A stretch of 64,000 bases of DNA from contig JASJCM010000004.1 of assembly GCA_030065985.1 (NCBI GenBank), positions 1 through 64,000 of the forward strand. Reading direction: 5' to 3'. The notes under the pieces were generated by a model. The model made no database searches, had not been told where the DNA came from, and saw only the letters and a program-made list of their open reading frames with translations. Every line of letters begins with the position of its first letter. Positions within the stretch are counted from its first letter, which is position 1. The stretch is from Woeseiaceae bacterium. GTDB lineage: Bacteria > Pseudomonadota > Gammaproteobacteria > Steroidobacterales > Woeseiaceae. Made by a program: the position numbers and the translations under genes. Of this stretch, positions 1 through 8,407 are shown piece by piece.

Positions 1-137
1 CCGGTGTAAAACGGGTGGCACGAGGAGCACACTTCGATCAGGAGATCCTCGCCGAGCGTCGAACGGGTTTCGAACTCGTTGCCACAACTACAGGTAACCT
101 TGATGGTGTCGTAATTGGGGTGGATATCGGCTTTCAT
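1..137 (-). CDS. rpmE: 50S ribosomal protein bL31 (partial, runs off the window)
   Basis: The first 45 codons of ribosomal protein L31 lie on the minus strand; the 3' end is outside the window. The product begins [16 protein letters not shown] and carries CSCGNEF followed by [10 protein letters not shown], so it has the paired cysteines of the zinc-binding (C+) form of L31. The protein sits on the large subunit near the central protuberance and helps bridge the subunits. A GGAGAG ribosome binding site lies just upstream of the ATG. The upstream leader can form a hairpin (AAGGCCGC at 170-177 with GCGGCCTT at 196-203), which might matter for expression, but I cannot show that. Confidence 0.93.
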   Translation of the reverse strand, partial: MKADIHPNYDTIKVTCSCGNEFETRSTLGEDLLIEVCSSCHPFYT

Positions 138-219
138 TTTTGCTCTCCAGAGCACGCTTCTCTGCGAAAAAGGCCGCGTAGCATATAGCGAAGATGCGGC
201 CTTCGCAAGCCCCCCGAAA

Positions 220-242
220 TTATCCACAGAACCTGTGGATAA
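220..242. promoter_or_regulatory. Inverted pair of DnaA boxes
   Basis: TTATCCACA at 220-228 and TGTGGATAA at 234-242 form a palindromic pair of perfect DnaA boxes with 5 bases between them. They lie about 85-105 bases upstream of the rpmE start codon. DnaA binding is inferred from the consensus only. Confidence 0.6.
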
Positions 243-423
243 GTTTGTGGAAGAAAATTGAACGAGTGCCGTAAGGTGCGGATTTTTAAACGCCGCCGTC
301 AATATGACTATTTTGTGTCCATTTTCGTTTATCAAGTTAAAACAACAGTTTACGAGCCTTTCAAAACACACAAAATGAAATGAGGCGCATCAGACACTGA
401 AAAAATAGGACCTGCCGAAGCGT

Positions 424-432
424 TGTGCATAA
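424..432 (-). promoter_or_regulatory. DnaA box
   Basis: TGTGCATAA on the plus strand is the reverse complement of TTATGCACA, a match to the TTATNCACA consensus. It lies on the far side of the AT-rich stretch from the inverted pair. Confidence 0.45.
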
Positions 433-489
433 ATGGACAACCCCGCGGCAAGCGGTCGCACACGTTTCCGGGTGCGATTTGGCGCCCAA

Positions 490-1635
490 TTAGCGCAGAA
501 ATCCGGCCTGTAGATCGTTCAGGAACCGTCGACCGAGCAACGTCGGCCGCCACATATGGTCTCCAGTTCGCTCGAGCAGCCCTTTCGCGAGCGCATCCGC
601 CGCGGCCGCCTCGAGCACCTCCTCACCCAGACCCGTCCGCGTCACGAACAGCTGTTCCTCGAAGCCGTCGACAAGGCGCAGTGCGTTGAGCATGAATTCG
701 AACACGAGATCGGTTTCGTCGAGCGGCTTGGGTGCAGCGCCGGCCCCGCCGCTTTCGATCATCTGCATGTATTGCAACGGGTTGAGCGGTTTGTAATAGC
801 GGACGATGCGACCGTCGCCCGTGATCTTGCCGTGCGCTCCGGCGCCGACCGCGAGGTAATCGCCGAACAACCAGTAGTTAACGTTGTGCCGGCAACGGTG
901 CTGGTCTCTCGCCCAGGCCGACACCTCGTACTGCTCGTAACCGTTCGCCTCAAGCAGCGTGGCGCCGGCATCCTGGATCGCCCACGCGGTTTCTTCATCC
1001 GGCAGATCGTCCGGCGGGCGGGCATGAAAGACCGTGTTTGGCTCAAGTGTCAGCTGGTACCACGAGATATGGGCTGGCCCGAGTTCGATGGCGGCGCGCA
1101 GATCAGACTCGGCGCTGGCAACTGTCTGGCCCGGCAGACCGTGCATCAGGTCGATGTTGATGTTGTCGAAACCGCCTGCGATCGCGTGTTCGTACGCGCG
1201 CCGAACGTCGCTGCTGCTGTGAATCCGCCCCAGCCTGCCAAGCATGTCGTCGTTGAAACTCTGGGCGCCGAGCGACAGCCGGTTGATGCCGGCTTCGCGA
1301 TAACCACGAGGCGAACCGAACTCGACCGTGCCCGGGTTTGCTTCCATCGTTATCTCGGCGCTCTCGCTGAGATCGAAGTGCATTGCGACGGCATCAAGCA
1401 GCCTGGCCATCTCGTTCGGAGAAAAAAGGCTCGGCGTCCCGCCACCCAGAAATACGGTGTCGACCTTGCGGTCTCTTGCCCGGTCGGCCTCCGCTTCGAG
1501 ATCTCCCAGGAGCGCATCGACGTAACGAGATGTCGGTGCGCCCTCCGGCGCACTATGGGAATTGAAATCGCAGTAAGGACACTTGCGGACGCACCACGGC
1601 AGGTGCACGTAAAGCGACAGCGGCAGTGCGCTCAC
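490..1635 (-). CDS. hemW: HemW, radical SAM heme chaperone
   Basis: This 381-aa protein has the radical-SAM cysteine motif CVRKCPYCDF (C15, C19, C22), which binds a 4Fe-4S cluster. Further family blocks are FLGGGTPSLF and EANPGT. HemW proteins were long annotated as oxygen-independent coproporphyrinogen oxidases, but they bind heme and deliver it to targets such as respiratory proteins. The length fits the family (about 375-385 aa). The start is GTG, 10 bases after the rdgB stop, so translation is probably coupled in an rph-rdgB-hemW operon. An out-of-frame ATG overlaps this start. The rdgB-hemW pairing is common in gammaproteobacteria. Confidence 0.95.
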   Translation of the reverse strand: MSALPLSLYVHLPWCVRKCPYCDFNSHSAPEGAPTSRYVDALLGDLEAEADRARDRKVDTVFLGGGTPSLFSPNEMARLLDAVAMHFDLSESAEITMEANPGTVEFGSPRGYREAGINRLSLGAQSFNDDMLGRLGRIHSSSDVRRAYEHAIAGGFDNINIDLMHGLPGQTVASAESDLRAAIELGPAHISWYQLTLEPNTVFHARPPDDLPDEETAWAIQDAGATLLEANGYEQYEVSAWARDQHRCRHNVNYWLFGDYLAVGAGAHGKITGDGRIVRYYKPLNPLQYMQMIESGGAGAAPKPLDETDLVFEFMLNALRLVDGFEEQLFVTRTGLGEEVLEAAAADALAKGLLERTGDHMWRPTLLGRRFLNDLQAGFLR

Positions 1636-1645
1636 ATTCGCACGC

Positions 1646-2248
1646 TTAGTCTGCGTAGCGCTGTTCGATCAACGCGACCAGTTCCCGAAGCGCCTGGCCG
1701 CGATGGCTGCGAGTGTTCTTTTCCTCGGGGTCGAGTTCCGCAGAACTGCAGCCGCATTCGGGCACGAGGAACAAGGGGTCGTAGCCGAAGCCGCCTTCTC
1801 CCTGGCGAGCGTGCAGTATCTCGCCGCGCCAGACGCCCTCGGCGACGATCGGCTCGGGGTCTGCGGGGTCAACGAATGTCGCAACGCAGTGGAATGCGGC
1901 GCCACGATTCTCGACGCCTTCGAGCGCGGCCAGCAACTTGTCGTTGTTCGCTTCGTCGCCGGCACCGTCAGCGTAGCGCGCCGAGTAAACGCCGGGCGCG
2001 CCGTCCAGTGCATCAACGGCAATTCCGGAATCGTCGGCAATGGCGGGAAGCCCTGTTGCGTTGACTGCGTGCTGTGCCTTGATCAATGAGTTTTCGGCGA
2101 AAGTAGTGCCAGTTTCGTCCGCATCCGTTACGCCGAATTCGGACTGCGCAACGACCTCGATACCCAGACCGTCGAGCATTCGGGCGATCTCCCGGATCTT
2201 GCCGGGATTGCCTGTTGCCATGACAACTTTTGTCGGCCGCTCGCTCAC
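1646..2248 (-). CDS. rdgB: RdgB/HAM1 family XTP/dITP pyrophosphatase
   Basis: This 200-aa enzyme hydrolyses non-canonical purine nucleoside triphosphates (dITP, XTP) to monophosphates and so keeps deaminated purines out of DNA. Visible family motifs are ATGNPGK near the N-terminus, ADDSGI in the middle, GFGYDPLF, and SHRGQAL near the C-terminus. Its GTG start overlaps the rph stop by four bases (GTGA), a sign of translational coupling. An internal ATG at codon 10 would cut into the first strand, so GTG is preferred. Confidence 0.96.
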   Translation of the reverse strand: MSERPTKVVMATGNPGKIREIARMLDGLGIEVVAQSEFGVTDADETGTTFAENSLIKAQHAVNATGLPAIADDSGIAVDALDGAPGVYSARYADGAGDEANNDKLLAALEGVENRGAAFHCVATFVDPADPEPIVAEGVWRGEILHARQGEGGFGYDPLFLVPECGCSSAELDPEEKNTRSHRGQALRELVALIEQRYAD

Positions 2249-2970
2249 GATGTCGCTGCTGAAATAGCCTCGTTCTGCGCTGTGATGATGTCGGCGATGC
2301 CGGCGCGCGCCAGCGCAATCATCGCGTTGAACTCATCATCGGTGAATGCGTGCCCTTCGGCCGTACCCTGAACTTCAATGAAACGACCTGCATCGTTCAT
2401 GACAATGTTCATGTCGGTCTCGGCCTCGGAGTCCTCGTCGTAATCGAGATCGAGCACGGGCTCACCCTGGTAGATGCCAACCGAGATCGCGGCGACCTGG
2501 CCGTGCAGAGGATTCTTGCGAAGATCGCCTTTGGCCTGCAAGCGGTGCATCGCGATCGCGAGCGCCACGAATGCGCCGCTGATCGATGCAGTGCGCGTGC
2601 CACCGTCGGCCTGGATGACGTCGCAGTCGAGCGTGACGCTGCGCTCGCCGAGTGCTTCGAGATCGGTAACGGCGCGCAGGGACCGGCCTATCAGGCGCTG
2701 GATCTCGAGCGTGCGGCCGCCTTGTTTGCCCCGCGAAGCTTCGCGCCCGGAACGCGTGTGTGTCGATCGCGGCAGCATGCCGTACTCGCCGGTGACCCAG
2801 CCGCGTCCCGTGTTCCGCATCCAGGCCGGAACCCGCTCTTCCACACTGGCCGTGCACAGCACCCGCGTGTTGCCGAACTCGGCCAGCACGCTGCCTTCGG
2901 CGTGCATCGTGTAATCGGTAATGAAGCGCAGTTCGCGCATTTGCGATGGCGTGCGACCGCTCGGGCGCAT
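2245..2970 (-). CDS. rph: Ribonuclease PH
   Basis: This 241-aa phosphate-dependent 3'-5' exoribonuclease trims the 3' ends of tRNA precursors. The product begins [16 protein letters not shown], the standard N-terminus of the family, and continues with the conserved [26 protein letters not shown] and [16 protein letters not shown] blocks. The open frame extends 67 codons further upstream without family similarity. The ATG at 2970, preceded by AGGAG, is the better start and gives the usual length. It is probably first in an rph-rdgB-hemW operon. Confidence 0.96.
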   Translation of the reverse strand: MRPSGRTPSQMRELRFITDYTMHAEGSVLAEFGNTRVLCTASVEERVPAWMRNTGRGWVTGEYGMLPRSTHTRSGREASRGKQGGRTLEIQRLIGRSLRAVTDLEALGERSVTLDCDVIQADGGTRTASISGAFVALAIAMHRLQAKGDLRKNPLHGQVAAISVGIYQGEPVLDLDYDEDSEAETDMNIVMNDAGRFIEVQGTAEGHAFTDDEFNAMIALARAGIADIITAQNEAISAATS

Positions 2971-2996
2971 AGTGACTCTCCTGGGTGGTGACGCGG

Positions 2997-3743
2997 CTAT
3001 TCGCCGAGCCAGCGTAATGCTGTGCCAGTCGTATTGTCGCTGTAGGGAGAGTTTACGTTCAACGCCTTCATGCTCAGTGTTTTCAGATTGGCAACAAGAT
3101 TGTTGTCGCCCGGCGTTCCGATTGCGGCCATATCGGCGTCGCTCAGGCCCGACCAGAGACCGTCCGAGCACGCCAGCAACACGTCACCTGGCTCGAGAGC
3201 CTTTCGATTCGTGATGCTCATGTCGGGCACCGGCGCGTCGCCGCCGATGCAGCATTCGACGAAATTGCGCATTGGGTGGTCCTGCGCTTCCTCTTCGGAA
3301 ATCGCGCCCTCCTGGATCAGGACTTCGACATGGCTGTGATCACGCGAGCGTGTGACGACCTCCTCGTCGCGCACCAGGTAGATGCGGCTGTCGCCGATGT
3401 GCGCCCAGAATGCACCGCCTTCCTGAACAAGGCAGATCGCGCAGGTTGCCCGCGGGCGAAAATCGACGTCGAGATCCGTGCCAAGGCTCACGACCTCGTC
3501 GTGCGCCCGGGACAAGGCCATGTAGAGGAAGCCCTGCGGGTCGAATATCGGCTGGGTCTCGGACATAAACATGTCCTGCACGACCTTGAGCCCGGTTTCG
3601 GCCGCCATTGCCCCGTCCGAGTGCCCGCCCATGCCATCGAATACGAGCAACAACGCGGCGCCTTCGGACACGACCACGGCGGCGCGGTCCTGGTTGTCCT
3701 GGCGATCACCGAGAGCGGAGACTTTGGCGTATTCGACTTGCAT
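2997..3743 (-). CDS. PP2C-family serine/threonine protein phosphatase
   Basis: This 248-aa soluble phosphatase shows all the metal-binding PP2C motifs in order: GDRQDNQDR near the N-terminus, [33 protein letters not shown], and a final DN pair (SDNTTG). It should dephosphorylate Ser/Thr residues using Mn2+ or Mg2+. The ATG at 3743 is chosen because the only longer option starts with TTG and adds 11 unconserved residues. The gene lies between rph and yicC, 26 bases upstream of rph on the same strand. No partner kinase gene is present in the window, so its substrate is unknown. Confidence 0.9.
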   Translation of the reverse strand: MQVEYAKVSALGDRQDNQDRAAVVVSEGAALLLVFDGMGGHSDGAMAAETGLKVVQDMFMSETQPIFDPQGFLYMALSRAHDEVVSLGTDLDVDFRPRATCAICLVQEGGAFWAHIGDSRIYLVRDEEVVTRSRDHSHVEVLIQEGAISEEEAQDHPMRNFVECCIGGDAPVPDMSITNRKALEPGDVLLACSDGLWSGLSDADMAAIGTPGDNNLVANLKTLSMKALNVNSPYSDNTTGTALRWLGE

Positions 3744-3848
3744 GCGGGTAACGATGTGGCCTTGGGAGGCGAGCAAAGCTTAGAATGTCGCCCCTCTTAA
3801 AAACGTGACGCAGGCAGCATATTTCGCTGGCCTGCGCGGGTGTTGCTG

Positions 3849-4715
3849 ATGTTACACAGTATGACAGGCTTTGCACGAGAGTCGGCGGAGACCGACATCG
3901 GCACGTTGACCTGGGAGCTGCGCGCAGTGAACCACCGTTACCTCGACGTGCAGTTCAAACTGCCCGAGGATCTGCGGCCAAAGGAGCAGGCATTTCGCCA
4001 GCAGGCGGGTGGGTCGCTGGGTCGGGGCAAAGTCGAATGCGCGCTGTATTTCCGCCGCGCGTTTGACGAGGACAACGAGCTCAGCATCGACATGGAGCTC
4101 GTCGAGCTGATCGGCCATCGTATTTCGGACATCACGGCAAAGCTACCGAACGTGGCCGCTGTGAACCCGATCGAGATGCTGCGCTGGCCCGGCGTTGTGA
4201 AGCCAAACGAGCTCGACGTCGAGCCACTGTTCGCCGAAGCAGTCTCGCTGTTCGACAAGGCCCTCGCCGCAATCGGGAAGATGCGGTCGAACGAAGGCCA
4301 GCGTATCGCCGATATGCTCGAGTCGCGCTGCAAGGACATCGAGGAAATCTCGAAGAGTGTTCGCGCCCGCATGCCCTCGGTGCTCGAGGCAACGCGCGCC
4401 AAACAGAAAGAGCGGATCGAGAACCTCGATGTTGAGGCAGACCCGGCACGACTCGAAGTGGAGCTCGCGCTCATTGCGACAAAGATCGATGTCGACGAAG
4501 AACTCGATCGCCTCGACAGTCATCTCGTGGAAATCCGCGAGACGATGAATGCCGACAAACCGGTCGGGCGACGCCTGGATTTCCTGATGCAGGAACTCAA
4601 CCGCGAAGCCAATACACTCGGCTCCAAGTCGGCCGATACAGAGACGACCAGGGCGGCTGTCGACCTGAAGGTGCTCATCGAACAGATGCGCGAACAGATT
4701 CAGAACGTCGAGTAA
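3849..4715 (+). CDS. yicC: YicC family endoribonuclease
   Basis: This 288-aa protein begins MLHSMTGFAR, the hallmark YicC N-terminus, and has the conserved ELRAVNHRYLD motif and a C-terminal DFLMQELNREANTLGSKS block. YicC proteins are reported endoribonucleases that influence small-RNA stability in E. coli. The length matches the family (about 287 aa). A GTG at 3840 is an alternative start but adds only three residues. The stop codon overlaps the gmk start by one base (TAATG), a coupling seen in many gammaproteobacteria. The gene is divergent from the PP2C gene. Confidence 0.95.
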   Translation: MLHSMTGFARESAETDIGTLTWELRAVNHRYLDVQFKLPEDLRPKEQAFRQQAGGSLGRGKVECALYFRRAFDEDNELSIDMELVELIGHRISDITAKLPNVAAVNPIEMLRWPGVVKPNELDVEPLFAEAVSLFDKALAAIGKMRSNEGQRIADMLESRCKDIEEISKSVRARMPSVLEATRAKQKERIENLDVEADPARLEVELALIATKIDVDEELDRLDSHLVEIRETMNADKPVGRRLDFLMQELNREANTLGSKSADTETTRAAVDLKVLIEQMREQIQNVE

Positions 4716-5344
4716 TGAACGACGCACAGCAAAAGGGAAGGTTGTTCGTATTCGCGGCACCGTCCGGTGCCGGCAAGACTACGCTCGTACACGCCGTGGT
4801 AACGAAGCACCAGGAGCGGCTGCGTTTTTCGATCTCCTACACAACGCGGCAACCGCGCAAGAACGAGGCCGATGGCGTCGACTACCTGTTCGTGGACAAG
4901 GACGAGTTCATGCGGCTGCGCGACGAGGGCGAGATGCTCGAGTACGCGGAGGTCTTCGATAATTTTTACGCGACGAGCCGCAGCCAGGTCGAGAAGCACC
5001 TCGCGGATGGCTACGACGTCATTCTCGAGATCGACTGGCAGGGTGCCCGCCAGGTTCGCGAATCGATGCCCGAGTGCGTCTCGATTTTCATCCTGCCGCC
5101 ATCGGTCGAGGAGTTGCAGCGCAGACTGCGCGACCGCCGCACCGACAGCGCCGAGGTCATCGACCGGCGTCTGCGCGATTCGCTGTCGGACATGGCGCAT
5201 TGGGACGAGTTCGACTACGTCATCATCAACGACGATCTGAACCAGGCCGTTGCAGACCTCGAAGCTGTGCTACTGGGCAAGGGCCACGCATCGGCCACGT
5301 CCAATGTGGCCTTGCGGCGCGCCGTCTCGCGCATCATCGGCTGA
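4715..5344 (+). CDS. gmk: Guanylate kinase
   Basis: This 209-aa enzyme phosphorylates GMP to GDP with ATP. The Walker A loop APSGAGKTTL lies at residues 15-24. It is followed by the GMP-binding blocks SYTTRQPRKNE and GVDYLFVDKDEF, and by EIDWQGARQVRE. It starts on a TAATG overlap with yicC and is followed by rpoZ and spoT, the same order as in E. coli. Supplying GDP next to the (p)ppGpp enzyme is metabolically sensible. Confidence 0.97.
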   Translation: MNDAQQKGRLFVFAAPSGAGKTTLVHAVVTKHQERLRFSISYTTRQPRKNEADGVDYLFVDKDEFMRLRDEGEMLEYAEVFDNFYATSRSQVEKHLADGYDVILEIDWQGARQVRESMPECVSIFILPPSVEELQRRLRDRRTDSAEVIDRRLRDSLSDMAHWDEFDYVIINDDLNQAVADLEAVLLGKGHASATSNVALRRAVSRIIG

Positions 5345-5438
5345 CGCCTAATAACGATTAGTTATATGTGGTGGTGCCTGCCACCGGCGGACCCTAGACT
5401 CGTCGCCCTCTTATTCATTGCTTGCAGGAACCCGGTCC

Positions 5439-5720
5439 ATGGCCCGTATTACCGTCGAAGATTGCCTCGAAAACATCGACAACATTTTTGAGATGGTGCT
5501 CGTCGCCGCCAAGCGCGCGCGTCGCATCGCTCACGGTGCCGACCCGATGGTCGAGCTCGAAAACGACAAGCCGACGGTCATCGCGTTGCGCGAGATCGCC
5601 GACGGTCTCGTGACGCCCTCGATCCTCGAGGAAATCGAGCAGCCGGCAGCCGAAGAACTGCTGCAGCCCGAGGCAACCGACGAGATTCTGCCGGTCCGCG
5701 GCATCTCTATTGGCGACTGA
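5439..5720 (+). CDS. rpoZ: RNA polymerase omega subunit
   Basis: This 93-aa protein begins [13 protein letters not shown] and carries the omega core [16 protein letters not shown] and [13 protein letters not shown]. It helps assemble RNA polymerase and forms part of a ppGpp site. An open frame starts 7 codons earlier, but the ATG at 5439 with AGGAA upstream matches the family start. The gene sits between gmk and spoT as in E. coli. Confidence 0.97.
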   Translation: MARITVEDCLENIDNIFEMVLVAAKRARRIAHGADPMVELENDKPTVIALREIADGLVTPSILEEIEQPAAEELLQPEATDEILPVRGISIGD

Positions 5721-5722
5721 CC

Positions 5723-5774
5723 GGGCCCACTGAATCGGCCCACTGAATGGGCCCACTGAATGGGCCCACTGAAT
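5723..5774. repeat. Four tandem copies of a 13-bp repeat
   Basis: The unit GGGCCCACTGAAT occurs four times head to tail (5723, 5736, 5749, 5762), the second copy differing at its first base. A partial fifth copy (GGGC) follows. The array begins two bases after the rpoZ stop and ends 66 bases before spoT. Each unit contains the palindrome GGGCCC (GGCCC in the variant). Confidence 0.9.
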
Positions 5775-5840
5775 GGGCGACTTGTCGCAACCAGCGCGAC
5801 TGCCGTTCCCCATGCCGCAATGCCCCGTTAATATGGGGGT

Positions 5841-7994
5841 ATGGACTATGCGGCAACCATCCTTTCCAGGTTCCCCGGCGCGGCGCGCAGGGACAAGGGT
5901 GTCCGTCGCCTGATCCACACGCTGGAGTCGTACCTGCCCGACGAGCAGGTGGCGACCATTCTTGAGGCCTATGAGTTCGGCGCGAAAGCGCACGAAGGCC
6001 AAACGCGCAAATCCGGCGAGCCCTACATCACTCACCCTGTGGCCGTCGCCCAGGAGCTGGCCGAGATGCACCTCGACTGGGAGGCCATCTGCGCGGCGAT
6101 CCTGCACGACGTCGTCGAGGACACCGACGCTACGTTGCCGGAGATCGTCGAGAAATTCGGCGAAGAGGTCGCGCTGATCGTGGATGGTGTCAGCAAGCTC
6201 GACCAGATCCAGTTCCGCAGCCGTGCTGAGGCGCAGGCGGAGAGCTTCCGCAAGATGATGCTGGCGATGATCGAGGACATTCGCGTGATCCTCGTAAAGC
6301 TCGCCGATCGCCTGCACAACATGCAGACCCTGGGCGCCATGCCGGCCGCAAAGAAGAAACGCATCGCGCGCGAGACGATCGATATCTACGCACCGATTGC
6401 GAATCGCCTTGGCATCAACCGCTTGAAAGTGCAGCTCGAGGACCTCGGCTTCAAGCACCTGCACCCTTATCGCTACCGCGTGCTCGAAAACACGCTGAAA
6501 AAGAGCAAGGGTAGCCAACGACAGATCCTCAAGCGCATTTCCGACCAGCTCAGCAAAGCGATGGCCGAGGACGGCATCGAAGGCGAGATCGTCGGCCGTG
6601 AAAAGCACCTCTACAGCATCTACAAGAAGATGGCCGAGAAGAAACGCGTGCTCTCGGATGTTGTGGACGTCTACGGCTTTCGCATCATCGTCGACGACGT
6701 GTCCACGTGCTACCAGACTCTTGGGCTCGTGCATCAGCTCTACAAGCCGATGCCCGGCCGCTTCAAGGACTACATCGCCATTCCGCGCATCAACGGTTAC
6801 CAGTCATTGCACACGACCCTCTTCGGTCCTAAAGGTCTGCCGATGGAAGTGCAGATTCGCACGCGCGACATGGACCGTGTTGCCGAGTCGGGCGTCGCGT
6901 CGCACTGGATATACAAGGCAGATGAGAAGTCGGACGCCACGCCGCAACGGCGCGCGCGCGAGTGGCTCGCGAACCTCGCCGAATTGCAGCAGACGGGCAC
7001 GTCGGAAGAGTTCCTGGAAAGCGTCAAGGTCGACCTGTTCCCGGACAAGATTTACGTGTTCACGCCCAAAGGCGACATCATGCCGCTGCCCAAGGGCGCA
7101 ACGACCATCGACTTCGGCTACGCGGTGCACACAGACATTGGCAACCGCACGGTCGCGGCTAAGGTGAATCGCCAGCTCGTGCCGTTGCGCACGCCCCTGC
7201 AAAATGGCCAGACGGTCGAGATCATCACATCGCGCGGCGCGAAGCCGAACCCGAACTGGCTGACGTTCGTGCGTACGGCGAAAGCAAGAACCGCGATCCG
7301 GGCGCACATGAAGAACCTGCGCTCGGCAGAGTCGATTGATCTCGGCAAGCGACTTCTCGACAAGTCCCTCAAGGACGTCGGTTCTTCGTTGCGCAAGATC
7401 GGCAAAGTGCGCATGAACGAGGCCCTCGACGAGCTCGGCCTGAATACGTCCGAAGAACTTTTTGAGCAGCTCGGTCTCGGCGAACGCCTCGCGCCGCTGA
7501 CCGCCCGGTTCCTCGTCGGCGAGGACGAAAGCGAAAAGGATGCACCCGTTGCGAGCCTCACGATCGCCGGTACCGAAGGCATGGTCGTTAGCTATGGCAA
7601 GTGTTGCTACCCGCTACCGGGCGACGAAGTAATGGGCTACCTGACCGCCGGGCGCGGCATCGTCATTCATCGTAATAACTGCGGCAACCTGTCGAACTTC
7701 CGCAAGCAGCCCGAGAAATGGATCGCCGTGAGCTGGGAGAAGGACATTGATCGCGAGTTCAGCTGCCAGATCCAGTGCGAAACGCGCAACCGTACCGGCG
7801 TGCTCGCCGAAGTTGCGGCGACCATCGCGGACAGCGGCTCGAACATCGAGCAGGTGGAAGTCATTTCACGGAATGAAGACGTGTCAGTACTGACATTCCT
7901 GCTGCAGGTTCACGATCGCATTCACCTTGCGCAGATCATGCGCAACGTGCGCAAGATGCCAAACGTCATTCGCGTCCAGCGTGACTGCGCCTGA
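5841..7994 (+). CDS. spoT: Bifunctional (p)ppGpp synthetase/hydrolase, SpoT/Rel type
   Basis: This 717-aa stringent-response enzyme makes and degrades (p)ppGpp. The N-terminal HD hydrolase domain is intact (HD at 89-90 in [12 protein letters not shown]). The synthetase domain has the GYQSLHTT and EVQIRTRDM blocks and an RFKD motif of the RXKD type found in bifunctional enzymes, not the EXDD type of RelA. A TGS domain follows ([17 protein letters not shown]), and the C-terminus is an ACT domain ([20 protein letters not shown]). The context gmk-rpoZ-spoT supports the name. It is separated from rpoZ by a tandem-repeat array. Confidence 0.96.
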   Translation: MDYAATILSRFPGAARRDKGVRRLIHTLESYLPDEQVATILEAYEFGAKAHEGQTRKSGEPYITHPVAVAQELAEMHLDWEAICAAILHDVVEDTDATLPEIVEKFGEEVALIVDGVSKLDQIQFRSRAEAQAESFRKMMLAMIEDIRVILVKLADRLHNMQTLGAMPAAKKKRIARETIDIYAPIANRLGINRLKVQLEDLGFKHLHPYRYRVLENTLKKSKGSQRQILKRISDQLSKAMAEDGIEGEIVGREKHLYSIYKKMAEKKRVLSDVVDVYGFRIIVDDVSTCYQTLGLVHQLYKPMPGRFKDYIAIPRINGYQSLHTTLFGPKGLPMEVQIRTRDMDRVAESGVASHWIYKADEKSDATPQRRAREWLANLAELQQTGTSEEFLESVKVDLFPDKIYVFTPKGDIMPLPKGATTIDFGYAVHTDIGNRTVAAKVNRQLVPLRTPLQNGQTVEIITSRGAKPNPNWLTFVRTAKARTAIRAHMKNLRSAESIDLGKRLLDKSLKDVGSSLRKIGKVRMNEALDELGLNTSEELFEQLGLGERLAPLTARFLVGEDESEKDAPVASLTIAGTEGMVVSYGKCCYPLPGDEVMGYLTAGRGIVIHRNNCGNLSNFRKQPEKWIAVSWEKDIDREFSCQIQCETRNRTGVLAEVAATIADSGSNIEQVEVISRNEDVSVLTFLLQVHDRIHLAQIMRNVRKMPNVIRVQRDCA

Positions 7995-8023
7995 CTTTCG
8001 CTTTTCACTTCCAGGAAACAACA

Positions 8024-8407
8024 ATGAGCAAGCAAGCCATTCACACGGACAATGCGCCGGCCGCTATTGGCACCTATTCACAAGCGACGACTGCGGCTGG
8101 AGAGTTCGTGTTTCTGTCGGGGCAGATTCCGCTTGCGCCGGAAACGATGGAAATTGTTGACGGCGACTTCGCGGCGCGCGCGCGACAGGTGTTCACCAAT
8201 CTCAAGGTTGTAGCTGAAGCCGCAGGCGGTTCGCTCGACGACGCCGTGAAACTGACAATCTTCCTGACGAACCTCGACAACTTTGCGACGGTCAACGAAG
8301 TCATGGCCGAGTTCTTTACCGAGCCTTACCCGGCGCGCGCTGCCGTGGGTGTCGCATCGCTGCCGAAGGGCGTTGATGTCGAGGCCGACGCGATCCTTGC
8401 TCTCTGA
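8024..8407 (+). CDS. ridA: RidA family 2-iminobutanoate/2-iminopropanoate deaminase
   Basis: This 127-aa protein hydrolyses reactive imine or enamine intermediates released by PLP enzymes such as threonine dehydratase. Family signatures are [21 protein letters not shown], and a C-terminal block with [22 protein letters not shown] that contains the active-site arginine. A purine-rich AGGA site precedes the ATG. It lies between spoT and recG, where E. coli has trmH instead. The start of recG lies inside its last 32 bases. Confidence 0.95.
   Translation: MSKQAIHTDNAPAAIGTYSQATTAAGEFVFLSGQIPLAPETMEIVDGDFAARARQVFTNLKVVAEAAGGSLDDAVKLTIFLTNLDNFATVNEVMAEFFTEPYPARAAVGVASLPKGVDVEADAILAL

Larger units (their letters stand above)
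138..489. other. Intergenic region, AT-rich, with clustered DnaA boxes
   Basis: This 352-base gap separates the start of rpmE from the end of hemW. No convincing gene is seen. It contains three exact matches to the DnaA box consensus TTATNCACA (220-228, 234-242 and 424-432), and the stretch from about 275 to 415 is markedly AT-rich against a GC-rich background. It also contains the rpmE leader. The combination resembles a DnaA-controlled promoter or an origin-like element. Confidence 0.6.

Noticed and set aside
556-2064. 502-codon open frame on the plus strand
   Set aside because: It is antisense to hemW and rdgB, whose motifs are clear; composition is Arg-rich and unstructured.
5723-5774. 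CRISPR-like array
   Set aside because: The repeats are 13 bp with no spacers between them, so this is a simple tandem repeat.
5415-6734. 439-codon open frame on the minus strand
   Set aside because: It is antisense to rpoZ and spoT; its repeat of IQWA/GPFSG residues simply comes from the 13-bp tandem array.
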